A stretch of 30,794 nucleotides of DNA, from positions 1 through 30,794 of IMG/VR virus record IMGVR_UViG_3300032222_000252; one strand, given 5' to 3'. The notes beneath the pieces are model-generated. The model was not told the origin of the DNA. It saw only the letters and a program-made list of their open reading frames with translations, and did not search any database. The stretch comes from a virus. This document shows, one piece after another, positions 23,001-30,119 of the stretch; the first letter of the stretch is position 1, and each line of letters starts with the position of its first letter. Made by a program: the position numbers and the translations under genes.

Positions 23001-24752
23001 ATTTGAAACGTCAAAAACAATAATAATAGATTGCGCAGGTGTATAAGCAAGACCTGTACCTACTGTTAAAGTTCCCGCATTTCCTAAAGTGAATGAAGTT
23101 GTTGATGTTGTTTTATAGAAATCTCCGTCTAAACCGCTTGTACCACTTGTACCACCTGAACCCGAAGTTCCTGTTGTACCCGATGTTCCGTTTATTCCTG
23201 AAGTTCCGCTTGTGCCATTTATTCCTGATGTACCTGTTGTACCTGATGTTCCGTCAGTTCCCGAAGTTCCGCTTGTTCCGTTAACACCTGAACTACCTGA
23301 TGTACCGTCAGCACCACTTGTGCCACTTGAACCCGCAGTTCCCGAAGAACCACTCGTTCCGTTTACACCTGATGTTCCGTCAGTTCCCGAAGTTCCGTCA
23401 GTTCCCGAAGTACCGTCAGTCCCCGAAGTTCCTGTTGTTCCTGATGTACCATTAGAACCATTTGTTCCTGATGTACCTGTCGTTCCCGAAGTACCGTCAG
23501 TCCCTGAAGTACCATTGATACCTGATGTTCCGTTTAATCCACTTGAACCCGAAGAACCCGAAGAACCCGAAGAACCATTTGTTCCTGATGTTCCGTCAAT
23601 CCCTGATGTTCCGTCAATACCCGATGTTCCGTTAGCCCCATTTATTCCCGAAGTACCGTCAATACCTGATGTTCCTGCTGAACCTGTTGTTCCCGAACTT
23701 CCTGATGTACCTGATGTACTACCTACTGCAACGCCTACTTGTTTTACAACAACTATTATTGATGGTGCTAAAGGACTTGCATACGGAGATGTTTTGGCAG
23801 GTACTGCGGTAATTTGTACGTTAGCAGAAACAGAAGCAAATACTACTTCTAAATAATCATTTGCGTTTAAATCTAAAATGATAGAAACGAAAGGTAATGA
23901 TTTTGAACTATTTGATTGTTCTGTTATGATTGAGTCTGTTCTAACTACATCAGAACCATTTTTTCTTAAAAATATATCTATGTCGGTAGCCGTACCGCCA
24001 CTTGTTTTTTCAACTTGTAAAGAATAACCAATTTCATAAACTCCTGCGTATGGAAAAGTAATTTGAGAACCACTCGCAAGAGTAATCCCATTACTAATTT
24101 CTGTTGTATTGTATGAGATTACAGTAGGCGTATTTGCCCCTGTAACTTGTTGAGTAGTAGTATCTGAAAAACTTGCATACCAATTGGCAATACTTGCGCC
24201 CGAAGAACCGTTTATACCTGATGTTCCATTACTTCCCGCAGTTCCCGAAGTTCCTGTCGTTCCGCTTGTTCCACCTGTACCTGATGAACCCGATGTACCA
24301 TTTATACCTGATGTACCATTAATACCCGATGTACCCGAAGTTCCACTAATTCCCGAAGTACCATTTATTCCTGAAGTTCCGTTTATTCCTGAAGTTCCGT
24401 TAATCCCCGAAGTACCGTCAATTCCCGAAGTTCCTGAAGTACCGTTAGTTCCGTTAGTTCCGTCAACACCCGAAGTTCCTGATGTACCATTTAATCCTGA
24501 TGTACCATCAGCACCCGAAGTCCCCGAAGTACCATTAAGACCCGAAGTACCGTTTACACCTGATGTACCACTTGTTCCTGATGTTCCGCTAACTCCTGAT
24601 GTTCCGCCGTCAATATACTCTTGCAATAACTCTATGTTTCCATAGATGTCTTTTATCATTGCCTGATTACTAACGCCGTCAATAAATACCGCTAAACTAT
24701 TCCCGTCAGGGGATTGTATATTTGACCTACCTGATTTACTTACTCCGCTCAT
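20067..24752 (-). CDS. Giant collagen-like/C1q-like/YadA-head fibre protein
   Basis: This is a modular 1561-residue protein. Residues 1-49 form a base module (FIDGVSNQAMIKDIYGNIEL) shared with the next upstream gene. Gly-X-Y collagen-like blocks cover about 50-186, 344-543 and 627-906, nearly all GTS, GIN, GVN, GTD or GSS with no proline. A C1q/TNF-like globular domain lies at about 187-343 (SQITFPYAGVYEIGYSLQVE) and a second beta insert at about 544-626. YadA-head-like repeats (NTASGCRSTIGGG) span about 955-1405 and include many cysteines. A conserved C-terminal domain occupies about 1423-1535 (HTLSHSFVESP), then a charged tail. It is probably a trimeric fibre or spike for host attachment, with no signal peptide. 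The Thr/Ser-rich triplets are candidate glycosylation sites. Confidence 0.88.
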   Translation of the reverse strand: MSGVSKSGRSNIQSPDGNSLAVFIDGVSNQAMIKDIYGNIELLQEYIDGGTSGVSGTSGTSGTSGVNGTSGLNGTSGTSGADGTSGLNGTSGTSGVDGTNGTNGTSGTSGIDGTSGINGTSGINGTSGINGTSGISGTSGTSGINGTSGINGTSGSSGTGGTSGTTGTSGTAGSNGTSGINGSSGASIANWYASFSDTTTQQVTGANTPTVISYNTTEISNGITLASGSQITFPYAGVYEIGYSLQVEKTSGGTATDIDIFLRKNGSDVVRTDSIITEQSNSSKSLPFVSIILDLNANDYLEVVFASVSANVQITAVPAKTSPYASPLAPSIIVVVKQVGVAVGSTSGTSGSSGTTGSAGTSGIDGTSGINGANGTSGIDGTSGIDGTSGTNGSSGSSGSSGSSGLNGTSGINGTSGTDGTSGTTGTSGTNGSNGTSGTTGTSGTDGTSGTDGTSGTDGTSGVNGTSGSSGTAGSSGTSGADGTSGSSGVNGTSGTSGTDGTSGTTGTSGINGTSGTSGINGTSGTTGTSGSGGTSGTSGLDGDFYKTTSTTSFTLGNAGTLTVGTGLAYTPAQSIIIVFDVSNFQECEVISYNSGTGALVFGAPTRTVGSGTYTSWTVNLDGASGGDGSSGTSGINGTSGTDGTSGTGGTSGINGTSGSSGTDGTSGTTGTSGSSGSSGIDGTSGSSGTAGSNGTSGTDGTSGVNGTSGTSGVNGTSGVNGTSGTSGINGTSGTDGTSGVNGTSGTSGVNGTSGTTGIDGTSGTSGVNGTSGSSGSSGIDGTSGVNGTSGVNGTNGTSGINGTNGTSGVNGTSGTDGTSGVNGTSGTSGVNGTSGTDGTSGTSGVNGTSGSSGINGTSGINGVNGTSGIDGTSGINGTSGINGTSGINGTSGTNGANGTSGTSGINVGSSAVIILGVGTLSSVRECVGNLSNGVYSGSLSGRFNKTYSACSIITGGHSNTINTTSANSFIGGGQENYITCSNAVISGGRNNVITRTASTIGGGGYNCVSACYSSIGGGKTNNASGNYSTIGGGICNIASNITSTVGGGQGNNASGIRSIISGGLNNCASNFYTFVGGGANNSASANRATIVGGTNNTASFYASFIGAGRFNTSSNYESVVGGGLQNIASGIRSSVLGGRYNSATAIYSGVGGGNNNTASGCRSTIGGGSTNTASGGCSTISGGYKNTASGSRSTIGGGYCNKICSNFSVIGGGNGNNIYGDGLNNSFIGGGASNLIQTLVSSAYPFNFNTIVGGTINTIIQNSYSFIGGGNDNIIRGYSCCCNRFRNNTIVGGIENIIKGNSTNPNNFIQRNFIGGGTTNRIYSVDTGNLENNGIVGGYRNKIVGCSGNKNSFNFIGGGQYNYICHTSGRDDSFNTIIGGYGNVIDSFYNAHIIGSNLNATASNYSFMNNLCVNGLVKSVGTFKISHPDPSKNKTHTLSHSFVESPTAGDNIYRYEVEVKDGVAIIDLPEYFKYLNDNTQVWVNAKNGFGIGYGEINDDITQITIYANLDMRYNVLIVGTRKDEIAVKHWKGVERVKSKGELEADKNKLKSEENKLNEDK
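20538..21890 (-). repeat. YadA-head-like repeat array
   Basis: About thirty imperfect repeats, most of about 14-15 residues (42-45 bp), each built on a GGG turn and an N-N/T-AS segment, encode a beta-solenoid-like head. The later part (from about residue 1210) has longer, less regular units. Cysteines recur at equivalent turns in the first part and as CCC near residue 1281. Confidence 0.75.
22035..22874 (-). repeat. Collagen-like repeat block 3 (largest)
   Basis: About 93 Gly-X-Y triplets without proline. The 9-bp GTSGTSGVN-type phrases are shuffled, and synonymous codons vary, which may limit slippage. It codes for residues about 627-906 of the giant fibre. Confidence 0.88.
23124..23723 (-). 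repeat. Collagen-like repeat block 2
   Basis: About 66 Gly-X-Y triplets (GTS, GTD, GSS, GTT, GIN) between the C1q-like insert and the second beta insert of the giant fibre. Proline is absent, which is unusual for a collagen-like stalk. Confidence 0.86.
24195..24605 (-). repeat. Collagen-like repeat block 1
   Basis: About 45 Gly-X-Y triplets directly after the 49-residue base module. The composition is the same as in the other two blocks, dominated by GTS and GIN. Confidence 0.86.
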
Positions 24753-24768
24753 AATTAGTTTTTTTTTA

Positions 24769-25377
24769 TTACTCTACAACATTAAGAACACCTTTGTTGT
24801 TCCATATAGAACCTTTAGGTAATCCTTTATTTGATGTAGGTAATTTTATTATCGAAAGATTTTCGACAAATGTTGCATCGTCCCTGTCTGCAACCACATT
24901 AGAGCCGATTATATGAGTGTTGATATGTTTTTGAATTTTATTATTTTGTCCTGCCAAAACAGAAGAAAGTCTTCCGTTTACTGTATTTCCGCTACCGCCT
25001 ACTATTATTCCAAAATCAGCATCAACCGTATTTCCTTTACCGCCACCCACAACAGAGTATCTGTTAGAAGTCGTGTTTGATTCTCCACCATTAATTACAG
25101 AGAACTCGCCTCTATTGACATTATATTCTCCACTTAAAATAACACTATTTTTACCATCTAAAGTATTGCTTTCACTAATAGCCATTAAATAAAAACCACT
25201 CTCGTTATTTTCATTTTCTTTATAATTATTTTTAATGAAGTTCGACAAAGATTCAACATTTCCGTAAATATCTTTAAGCATTGCTTCTCCTGTTGAATTA
25301 TCAATATAAATTGCTAATCCACCACCACTTGTAGGTGCTTGTACTGTTCCTGCGCTTGATTTTATTAAATTTCCCAT
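24769..25377 (-). CDS. Short fibre paralogue with YadA-like repeats
   Basis: The first 50 or so residues of this 202-residue protein (AIYIDNSTGEAMLKDIYGNV) match the base module of the giant fibre, residue for residue at many places. From about 70 to 160 it has head-like repeats (SVVGGGKGNTVDADFGIIVGG). A short C-terminal beta segment ends GVLNVVE. It has no collagen-like block and no C1q domain. It reads as a short form of the fibre, built on the same attachment module, or as an assembly adaptor that co-trimerises with it. It lies 16 bases upstream of the giant gene in the same operon. Confidence 0.82.
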   Translation of the reverse strand: MGNLIKSSAGTVQAPTSGGGLAIYIDNSTGEAMLKDIYGNVESLSNFIKNNYKENENNESGFYLMAISESNTLDGKNSVILSGEYNVNRGEFSVINGGESNTTSNRYSVVGGGKGNTVDADFGIIVGGSGNTVNGRLSSVLAGQNNKIQKHINTHIIGSNVVADRDDATFVENLSIIKLPTSNKGLPKGSIWNNKGVLNVVE

Positions 25378-25381
25378 AATA

Positions 25382-25693
25382 TTAAAATACTTTTTCCCAA
25401 AATTTAATTAATAAAGTCCAAACACCACCTAAAACAAGACTACCGCCTATAAGTTTTGACTTAAATCCTTTGTCTTGTTCTATGTAATCAGTATGCTCTT
25501 TTACTTGAGTTACTAAACCAATCTGTCCGTAAGCAGAATCCCCAACAATTGTAGTGTTAAGTTTATTCGTAGTTTTTTCAATCGAATCAACTTTTTCCGT
25601 TAATTTACCTAAAGTGTCTTTTATCCAAGTAATGTCTTTAGCATTTACCGTAATAGTGTCTTTTGGTTTTCTCGTTGTAGTAACTCCTGCCAT
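25382..25693 (-). CDS. Holin/XhlA-like coiled-coil membrane protein
   Basis: This 103-residue protein has a polar start (MAGVTTTRKPKDTITV), a heptad region (IKDTLGKLTEKVDSIEKTTN), a linker and one C-terminal membrane segment (LIGGSLVLGGVWTLLIKFW) ending EKVF. That layout of coiled coil then single C-terminal span resembles XhlA-type hemolysin or holin-associated proteins and some virion anchors. No direct family match could be made. It lies between the short fibre gene and the 131-residue hypothetical gene, so a lysis or a fibre-anchoring role are both possible. Confidence 0.6.
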   Translation of the reverse strand: MAGVTTTRKPKDTITVNAKDITWIKDTLGKLTEKVDSIEKTTNKLNTTIVGDSAYGQIGLVTQVKEHTDYIEQDKGFKSKLIGGSLVLGGVWTLLIKFWEKVF

Positions 25694-25705
25694 AATATAT
25701 TTTTT

Positions 25706-26101
25706 TTATAATCCTAACACCTCTAATTGTTTTGCAAGAAGTATGTTTTTTATATTTTTTCTCTCGTTATAAAAAGCCAAGCCAATTGTTTCTTTATGTT
25801 TTACAATATAACAATTTACTTTTGATATTTCACAATCCGCTTCGGTTGCAAATATATCTAATGCTTTCTTTAGGAAAGGCGATGCTAAACCCTCGTACCC
25901 GAACAAGTCCATTCGCTTATCCATTATATTTAAAAAAGAAACTTCCTCAATATCTTTAAAGTCTTTACACATTGTGTAAAAAACATTTCCGTCAATATCG
26001 TCAGTTACTTTTATTTGAACATCATCATTTGTTGTTTCGTATTTTTTGGCATACTTATTTATGCCCGTCATCATAATTTTTTTAACGATTCCCTCTACCA
26101 T
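25706..26101 (-). CDS. Hypothetical soluble protein (131 aa)
   Basis: A compact alpha/beta-looking protein reading MVEGIVKKIMMTGINKYAKK, then DDIDGNVFYTMCKDFKDIEE and GYEGLASPFLKKALDIFAT, and ending NILLAKQLEVLGL. It has three scattered cysteines and no membrane segment. It is the only plainly soluble, non-fibre gene in this right-hand run. The family was not recognised. A promoter-like box lies 31-38 bases upstream, so it may start a transcript covering the fibre genes. Confidence 0.65.
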   Translation of the reverse strand: MVEGIVKKIMMTGINKYAKKYETTNDDVQIKVTDDIDGNVFYTMCKDFKDIEEVSFLNIMDKRMDLFGYEGLASPFLKKALDIFATEADCEISKVNCYIVKHKETIGLAFYNERKNIKNILLAKQLEVLGL

Positions 26102-26131
26102 AGCGTTTTTAGTTTAAATAGTTTCTTGTGT

Positions 26132-26139
26132 CAAAAATA
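26132..26139 (-). promoter_or_regulatory. Candidate -7 box before the fibre-side operon
   Basis: The + strand CAAAAATA is TATTTTTG on the - strand, a TAnnTTTG match 31-38 bases upstream of the ATG at 26101. It lies in a rare 76-base gap in this densely packed strand. A clear -33 box was not found at the normal spacing. Confidence 0.38.
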
Positions 26140-26177
26140 GTAAAATATTATGTTTTTTACGACAATTTATTTAAAAA

Positions 26178-26747
26178 TTATTTTTTTTGTTTAATTCCAA
26201 AAAACGAAAACACTTTAGGGTATTTTAGTTTTAATCTTTCGTAAGCATCTCCTAACTTATATTCTTCAATCAAGTCAATAGAATAATTAAATTTTTGCTT
26301 ATCGAATCTTAAACTTGTAGGTACTCCTAAAAACTTAATATTTACTACGCCAGTTACGGAAATGTCAATTGGTTTTCTATCGAAAATATCTTTTATTAAA
26401 GGCAATATAAGCACTTTTGATTTTACAACATTAATTTCTCCAACACCAACTATTTCAAAAGAACTATTTGGTTGTATTGTTATTTTATCTGTATTGGTTG
26501 TACGAGCAAAAGGAGTGTCTTTGAAAAATATTTGTAAATCATAACCTGTTACATCTACCTTGAATGAGGATTTATTTGTGATTTCAAAAGTCGCAGAAAC
26601 TTTCATAACATCTCCGCTCTGACCTAATATTTTGAAGTCTTTCAATTTATAGTCATAATTTAATGCCATATCTATTTGATATTTAAAATATCTATATAAA
26701 CCAAAACCTGCAATGGCAATTCCGCCAAATAATAATGCTTTTTTCAT
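26178..26747 (-). CDS. N-anchored LEA type 2-like protein
   Basis: An N-terminal anchor (LLFGGIAIAGFGLYRYF) of this 189-residue protein is followed by KDFKILGQSGDVMKVSATF, NKSSFKVDVTGYDLQIFFKD and TIQPNSSFEIVGVGEI. The alternating strands with an Asn-x-Ser-turn and 'ITIQPNSS' block are those of LEA14/WHy (LEA type 2) beta-sandwich domains. Such domains are known in bacterial lipoproteins and stress proteins, binding or bordering membranes. A Lys-rich tail follows. In this virus it may be an internal membrane-associated structural protein. Confidence 0.68.
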   Translation of the reverse strand: MKKALLFGGIAIAGFGLYRYFKYQIDMALNYDYKLKDFKILGQSGDVMKVSATFEITNKSSFKVDVTGYDLQIFFKDTPFARTTNTDKITIQPNSSFEIVGVGEINVVKSKVLILPLIKDIFDRKPIDISVTGVVNIKFLGVPTSLRFDKQKFNYSIDLIEEYKLGDAYERLKLKYPKVFSFFGIKQKK

Positions 26748-26752
26748 TTGTC

Positions 26753-26968
26753 TTATTTTTTTCTTGTTGCTAATATAAGTAAACCTAAAACAACAAGAGA
26801 ACCTATACCAATTACAATATATCTTTTTACGTCTTTTTGCTTTGCCTCTTCTCTGTCAGCAGTTTCCATAGCGTTATTTAAACTATTTGCTAAATCATTT
26901 AGTCTTGCGGTTTCATTAACGTCGTATATTCTTCCTGCGGTATCGTAACCTGTATCAGTGAAAGTCAT
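26753..26968 (-). CDS. Small C-terminally anchored protein
   Basis: The first 48 residues of this 71-residue protein are polar and helical (NETARLNDLANSLNNAMETA), then KDVKRYIVIGIGSLVVLGLL leads into the anchor, ending ATRKK. It is C-terminally anchored, with basic residues on both sides of the span. No family was recognised. It lies in the run of one-anchor proteins. Confidence 0.68.
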   Translation of the reverse strand: MTFTDTGYDTAGRIYDVNETARLNDLANSLNNAMETADREEAKQKDVKRYIVIGIGSLVVLGLLILATRKK

Positions 26969-26974
26969 AATTAT

Positions 26975-27361
26975 TTAATTTACCTTTATTGTGTCTATTT
27001 TTTCTACATCAACTGAATCTGTTTTTGCGCCAACTAATTTCTGAAAAAAACTTTTTTTCTTTGGGACTTTTGTGCTTGTTTTTAAAACCTCAAGTCTTTG
27101 TTGTGTTAAAACCAAAGAGTCTTTAGTAGATTTTAATTCTACTTTTAACTCTTTATTTTCATTTTTTAAAATCTTTACTTCAGTAATTTTATGCTTAATT
27201 TCAACGTCAATGTCTTTTGTTTTTACAAGAGCAACTTCAACGCTATCAGCGTAATTAACAAATACAGAATCTTCAATAACTACTAAATCATTTTTTTTGT
27301 CTTCAACTTTCTTTGAACAAGAAAACAAAACAACTGCGAATATTAATAAATACTTTTTCAT
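26975..27361 (-). CDS. Lipoprotein with coiled coil, spanin-like candidate
   Basis: The start MKKYLLIFAVVLFSCSKKVE of this 128-residue protein is a short signal peptide with a lipobox-like LFSC, the Cys at residue 15 being the lipidation site. A helical heptad region (ITEVKILKNENKELKVELKS) follows and then a Lys/Ser-rich end. An outer-membrane lipoprotein with a long coiled coil, encoded immediately after a small inner-membrane coiled-coil protein (27361-27621; the genes share 1 base), resembles an outer/inner spanin pair used to disrupt the outer membrane at lysis. A virion lipoprotein is an alternative. Confidence 0.68.
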   Translation of the reverse strand: MKKYLLIFAVVLFSCSKKVEDKKNDLVVIEDSVFVNYADSVEVALVKTKDIDVEIKHKITEVKILKNENKELKVELKSTKDSLVLTQQRLEVLKTSTKVPKKKSFFQKLVGAKTDSVDVEKIDTIKVN

Positions 27362-27621
27362 TATTTAAGTCCTTTAATTTCTGACAACATTTCTAATTTA
27401 GCACCCGCTCTCGCTAAAGTACTATCACTTTTTCTTAATCTTTCTTCGAGAACATCTACTTTTTTATAAACTTGTTCAACGTTTTTATCACATTTTTCAA
27501 TTTGTGAAGTCAAATTCATTTTGTTATCTACATAAAGATAACCTACTGCACAAACCACTAAAAACATAATAGCCTTTAATGGGTCTTTTGCAAATTGTTC
27601 AAAGCTAACAGGTAAAGCCAT
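27361..27621 (-). CDS. Inner-membrane coiled-coil protein, possible spanin partner
   Basis: The N-terminal segment of this 86-residue protein (KAIMFLVVCAVGYLYV, about 15-31) is followed by a coiled coil (IEKCDKNVEQVYKKVDVLEE, then a Leu-rich heptad end). This is the typical shape of an Rz-like inner spanin: one N-terminal span and a periplasmic coiled coil. Its stop overlaps the start of the lipoprotein gene. Weak points are the lack of a defined family and the short coiled coil. Confidence 0.6.
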   Translation of the reverse strand: MALPVSFEQFAKDPLKAIMFLVVCAVGYLYVDNKMNLTSQIEKCDKNVEQVYKKVDVLEERLRKSDSTLARAGAKLEMLSEIKGLK

Positions 27622-27651
27622 AATTTATTTTTAATTATTTATTTATAATTT

Positions 27652-27975
27652 TTATGTGTCTAAATACTCTACTACTAAACCTTTTCTTAATAGTTGTATA
27701 TTTTCGTATGTTGTTTTTCCATCTGTAATTTTAGTGCCGAATTTTACTCCCCAATCTCCTAAAACTAAAAATTCAGAACTGCCGTTTATTTCTAATTTTT
27801 TTCCAAAAGGCAATTCTAATGTTGCAAATCCATTTTCAAAATCCGCTTCCAAAACAATTACATTTGGTTTCCAAACATTATTCACTAAAAAAAAATATGC
27901 TCCAGCTAATGCGGTTATTACCGTAGCAAAAGCGACAACTTTTAATATAAGTTTATTTTCTCTTTCTAATGACAT
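27652..27975 (-). CDS. Small N-anchored beta-rich protein
   Basis: In this 107-residue protein an N-terminal charged stretch (SLERENKLIL) precedes the anchor (VVAFATVITALAGAYFFLV). A beta-rich soluble part follows, with NVIVLEADFENGFATLELPF and FLVLGDWGVKFGTKITDGKT, ending VVEYLDT. No family was recognised. It shares the one-anchor layout of its neighbours, with a likely soluble domain on one membrane face. It overlaps no neighbour and lies 3 bases after the next upstream gene. Confidence 0.68.
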   Translation of the reverse strand: MSLERENKLILKVVAFATVITALAGAYFFLVNNVWKPNVIVLEADFENGFATLELPFGKKLEINGSSEFLVLGDWGVKFGTKITDGKTTYENIQLLRKGLVVEYLDT

Positions 27976-27978
27976 AAA

Positions 27979-28419
27979 TTAAGATGGTTTTTTATTGTAA
28001 AATAATTTATAAGCAACAATAGCCCCTAAAACACCAAGTAAACCATAAATATAATATTTACTCGTTGGTTTTTTTACAACAATATTTGAATCAGGCGTAG
28101 TACCACCACCAACGTATGTTTTTGTATCATCTGTTGTAGCACTTGGTTCAGATATATTGTTTGATGTTGTCCCCGATGTTGAACCTGTTGAAGTAGTTCC
28201 TGTATTTACAGGATTTGAAACTTCAATTGGTATAGAAAGTGGAGAACCAGTTGTGGTATAAGTGTAATTACTTGGATTAGACAAATCATTCACATTACTA
28301 GTTGGTAATATAATATCAGGTTCAGTTATTTGAGAATTACCCAATTCAGGAAAAATTTTTTCTTTTATTTTTGGGTTTATTACATCGTAAACGCCTATGT
28401 CATTACTTATCGTCATCAT
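27979..28419 (-). CDS. C-anchored protein with Ser/Thr-rich linker
   Basis: In this 146-residue protein the N-terminal part is polar (DVINPKIKEKIFPELG). The middle is a disordered Thr/Ser/Gly stretch (VNTGTTSTGSTSGTTSNN), compositionally similar to the giant fibre's triplets, and then a Tyr/Gly-containing anchor (YYIYGLLGVLGAIVAYKLF) ends YNKKPS. The linker is another potential O-glycosylation target for the TibC-like enzyme. Not recognised. Confidence 0.68.
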   Translation of the reverse strand: MMTISNDIGVYDVINPKIKEKIFPELGNSQITEPDIILPTSNVNDLSNPSNYTYTTTGSPLSIPIEVSNPVNTGTTSTGSTSGTTSNNISEPSATTDDTKTYVGGGTTPDSNIVVKKPTSKYYIYGLLGVLGAIVAYKLFYNKKPS

Positions 28420-28425
28420 ATTAAT

Positions 28426-28983
28426 TTATTTTAATGTTATTACATCTTCTCTTAACCAAAAAGTTTTGAATTTTTGAGCAGTAAATATATTTGAATCTTC
28501 TTCTATTTGTTTTCTTGCAGTTGCTGATGGATTTATTTTAAACCAAATAAATACTCTTCCATCTGTGTTTTGAAGCAAACCTGTGTCATTTGCTACATCT
28601 ACAACAGTTCCTGCCAAAGTTCCTTTAATTTTAATCTTACCTCCTATTAAATTGTTCTTAAACCAACCGTTATTTACATAAGCACTCGTTCTTGGATTAA
28701 CATCATCAACTTTTGTATATAGTTTTTTATTAAGCAAGTGTAATTTTACTTTAGCAAGTGGTAATTTTAATATTTCTTTTAAAGTTGGCTCAATTATGTT
28801 TTGTTCCTCTGAAATTTCATCTCCCGTTGTTGTAACGACTACATTTTCTTGTTCTTCAACATCTGTTTGATTTTCTTTAGCAGGTGTTGGTAATGGTTTT
28901 TTCTTTGTAATCACTACATAAGCAACTACTGCTAAAGCAATAGCCAAACCTGAATATAAATATAATTTTTTATCTCCGTTCAT
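28426..28983 (-). CDS. N-anchored protein with soluble C-terminal domain
   Basis: The anchor YLYSGLAIALAVVAYVVI of this 185-residue protein is followed by TKKKPLPTPAKENQ, an acidic disordered linker (about 40-70) and a folded domain of about 110 residues. That domain has YTKVDDVNPRTSAYVNNGWF and IKGTLAGTVVDVANDTGLL, which reads as small beta-barrel or SH3-like strands. A C-terminal WLREDVITLK closes it. An SH3-like anchored domain could bind peptidoglycan or another virion protein. No family was assigned. Confidence 0.68.
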   Translation of the reverse strand: MNGDKKLYLYSGLAIALAVVAYVVITKKKPLPTPAKENQTDVEEQENVVVTTTGDEISEEQNIIEPTLKEILKLPLAKVKLHLLNKKLYTKVDDVNPRTSAYVNNGWFKNNLIGGKIKIKGTLAGTVVDVANDTGLLQNTDGRVFIWFKINPSATARKQIEEDSNIFTAQKFKTFWLREDVITLK

Positions 28984-28988
28984 TTTTT

Positions 28989-29153
28989 CTATTTTTTAGC
29001 GTTTTCAATATTTTTCATTACAGTTTCAAAATCCGCTTTAAGTTGAGGGTCATTTGAAATGTCTTTTCTATTTGCTTTTGTGAAAGCAAAATAAAGTATC
29101 CCAATAACAACTATTGAAGTACCACCTATGATAATTATTTTTTTGTTATCCAT
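28989..29153 (-). CDS. Small N-anchored protein (54 aa)
   Basis: The start at 29153 (MDNKKIIIIGGTSIVVIGIL) is preferred over a longer frame that would overlap the upstream gene's end by 59 bases. One hydrophobic span is followed by a charged helical tail ending NIENAKK. It repeats the layout of the larger anchored neighbours in minimal form. Function is not recognised. Confidence 0.68.
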   Translation of the reverse strand: MDNKKIIIIGGTSIVVIGILYFAFTKANRKDISNDPQLKADFETVMKNIENAKK

Positions 29154-29157
29154 AACT

Positions 29158-29619
29158 TTATTTTTTAAATGCTTTATAAACATAAGCAATACCAATAACA
29201 CCTCCAACAATAGCAACTACGCTAACTGTTCTTTTAAAAGCATCGCCACCTAAAACGGAACTTATACCACCAAACACACCTGTACTAACATTAGAAACTG
29301 TATCAAGACCTCCTGATACAACATCACCCGCAGTCCCATATCCTTGTAAAATAGGAGTAAAAATTCCCGCTCCCTCATAAGGCGACAAACCATTTGCCCT
29401 TACATATTTTCTAAAATCAGTATTGAATGTACGACAATCAAGATTTCCACTAAAACTACCTGATTTAGCATAAGCATAATTCCAAATATCTTTAGCGGTT
29501 GGTTTATTAAAGTGTTCAACTAACCTTTTGTGCCACATTATCCAATCCTGACAATCCCACCAACTATCACTACCCCATTCATCATAATCGGGAACTGTAT
29601 TCCAATTAATTACTGCCAT
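29158..29619 (-). CDS. C-anchored protein with Trp-rich N-terminus
   Basis: The N-terminal 90 residues or so of this 153-residue protein are rich in Trp, Asp and Cys (DEWGSDSWWDCQDWIMWHK; LDCRTFNTDFRKYVRANG) and may be a small folded domain. A Gly/Ser/Val-rich linker (AGDVVSGGLDTVSNVSTGVF) follows, then a C-terminal span (VSVVAIVGGVIGIAYVY) ending KAFKK. No family was recognised. The Trp-rich head could bind carbohydrate or peptidoglycan, but this is a guess. Confidence 0.68.
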   Translation of the reverse strand: MAVINWNTVPDYDEWGSDSWWDCQDWIMWHKRLVEHFNKPTAKDIWNYAYAKSGSFSGNLDCRTFNTDFRKYVRANGLSPYEGAGIFTPILQGYGTAGDVVSGGLDTVSNVSTGVFGGISSVLGGDAFKRTVSVVAIVGGVIGIAYVYKAFKK

Positions 29620-29660
29620 ATTAATTTTATTTTTATTTAATACTTTAAAAGTTTAATTAC

Positions 29661-30095
29661 TTAAACTATTTGAACTGCGTTTCCATTAACTTCTTTGAAA
29701 CCTAAATTTTTAATTAAACTTTCAAATGAATTAATTTTTGAGTCAAAATCAACAACTCTTCTTTGTATTTTTGGGGCTAAATATTCTTTGCTATTTAGAA
29801 ATATACTTGGCACTTTTCCTCTAAAAAACTGTTTTGGGTTGGAAAGCATACTTTCTTTTTCTAATTTTAAAGCATTAATACTTCTTGCTAACCCTTTCGC
29901 ATCTGTTATTTTTTTAGCCAATTCAATAACTTCTTCAGGATTTGATAAAGCAGTACCTTTTGGCGGAACATTTAATGAATTATCACTTGTCTGACCTTCT
30001 AATATTTTATTTGTTTTTAATTTTTCCTTAAAGTAAAAGTAAGCACCCACTCCAACTAAACCTAAAACCGCTACTATTATAACTTTTTTATTCAT
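29661..30095 (-). CDS. N-anchored hypothetical protein (144 aa)
   Basis: The anchor VIIVAVLGLVGVGAYFYFKE is followed by a polar linker (EGQTSDNSLNVPPKGT) and a helical charged domain (IELAKKITDAKGLARSINAL, then LAPKIQRRVVDFDSKINSFE) ending NAVQIV. The linker and anchor resemble those of the next protein (30120), so they may be related modules. No known domain is visible. Confidence 0.68.
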   Translation of the reverse strand: MNKKVIIVAVLGLVGVGAYFYFKEKLKTNKILEGQTSDNSLNVPPKGTALSNPEEVIELAKKITDAKGLARSINALKLEKESMLSNPKQFFRGKVPSIFLNSKEYLAPKIQRRVVDFDSKINSFESLIKNLGFKEVNGNAVQIV

Positions 30096-30119
30096 AATGT
30101 TTTTTTTAAAAAATTAATT

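Noticed and set aside
22035-24605. CRISPR array
   Set aside because: The short repeats are coding, with a three-residue period and no unique spacers of constant length. No cas genes are adjacent; the Cas4-like nuclease at 3206 lies in a recombination operon.
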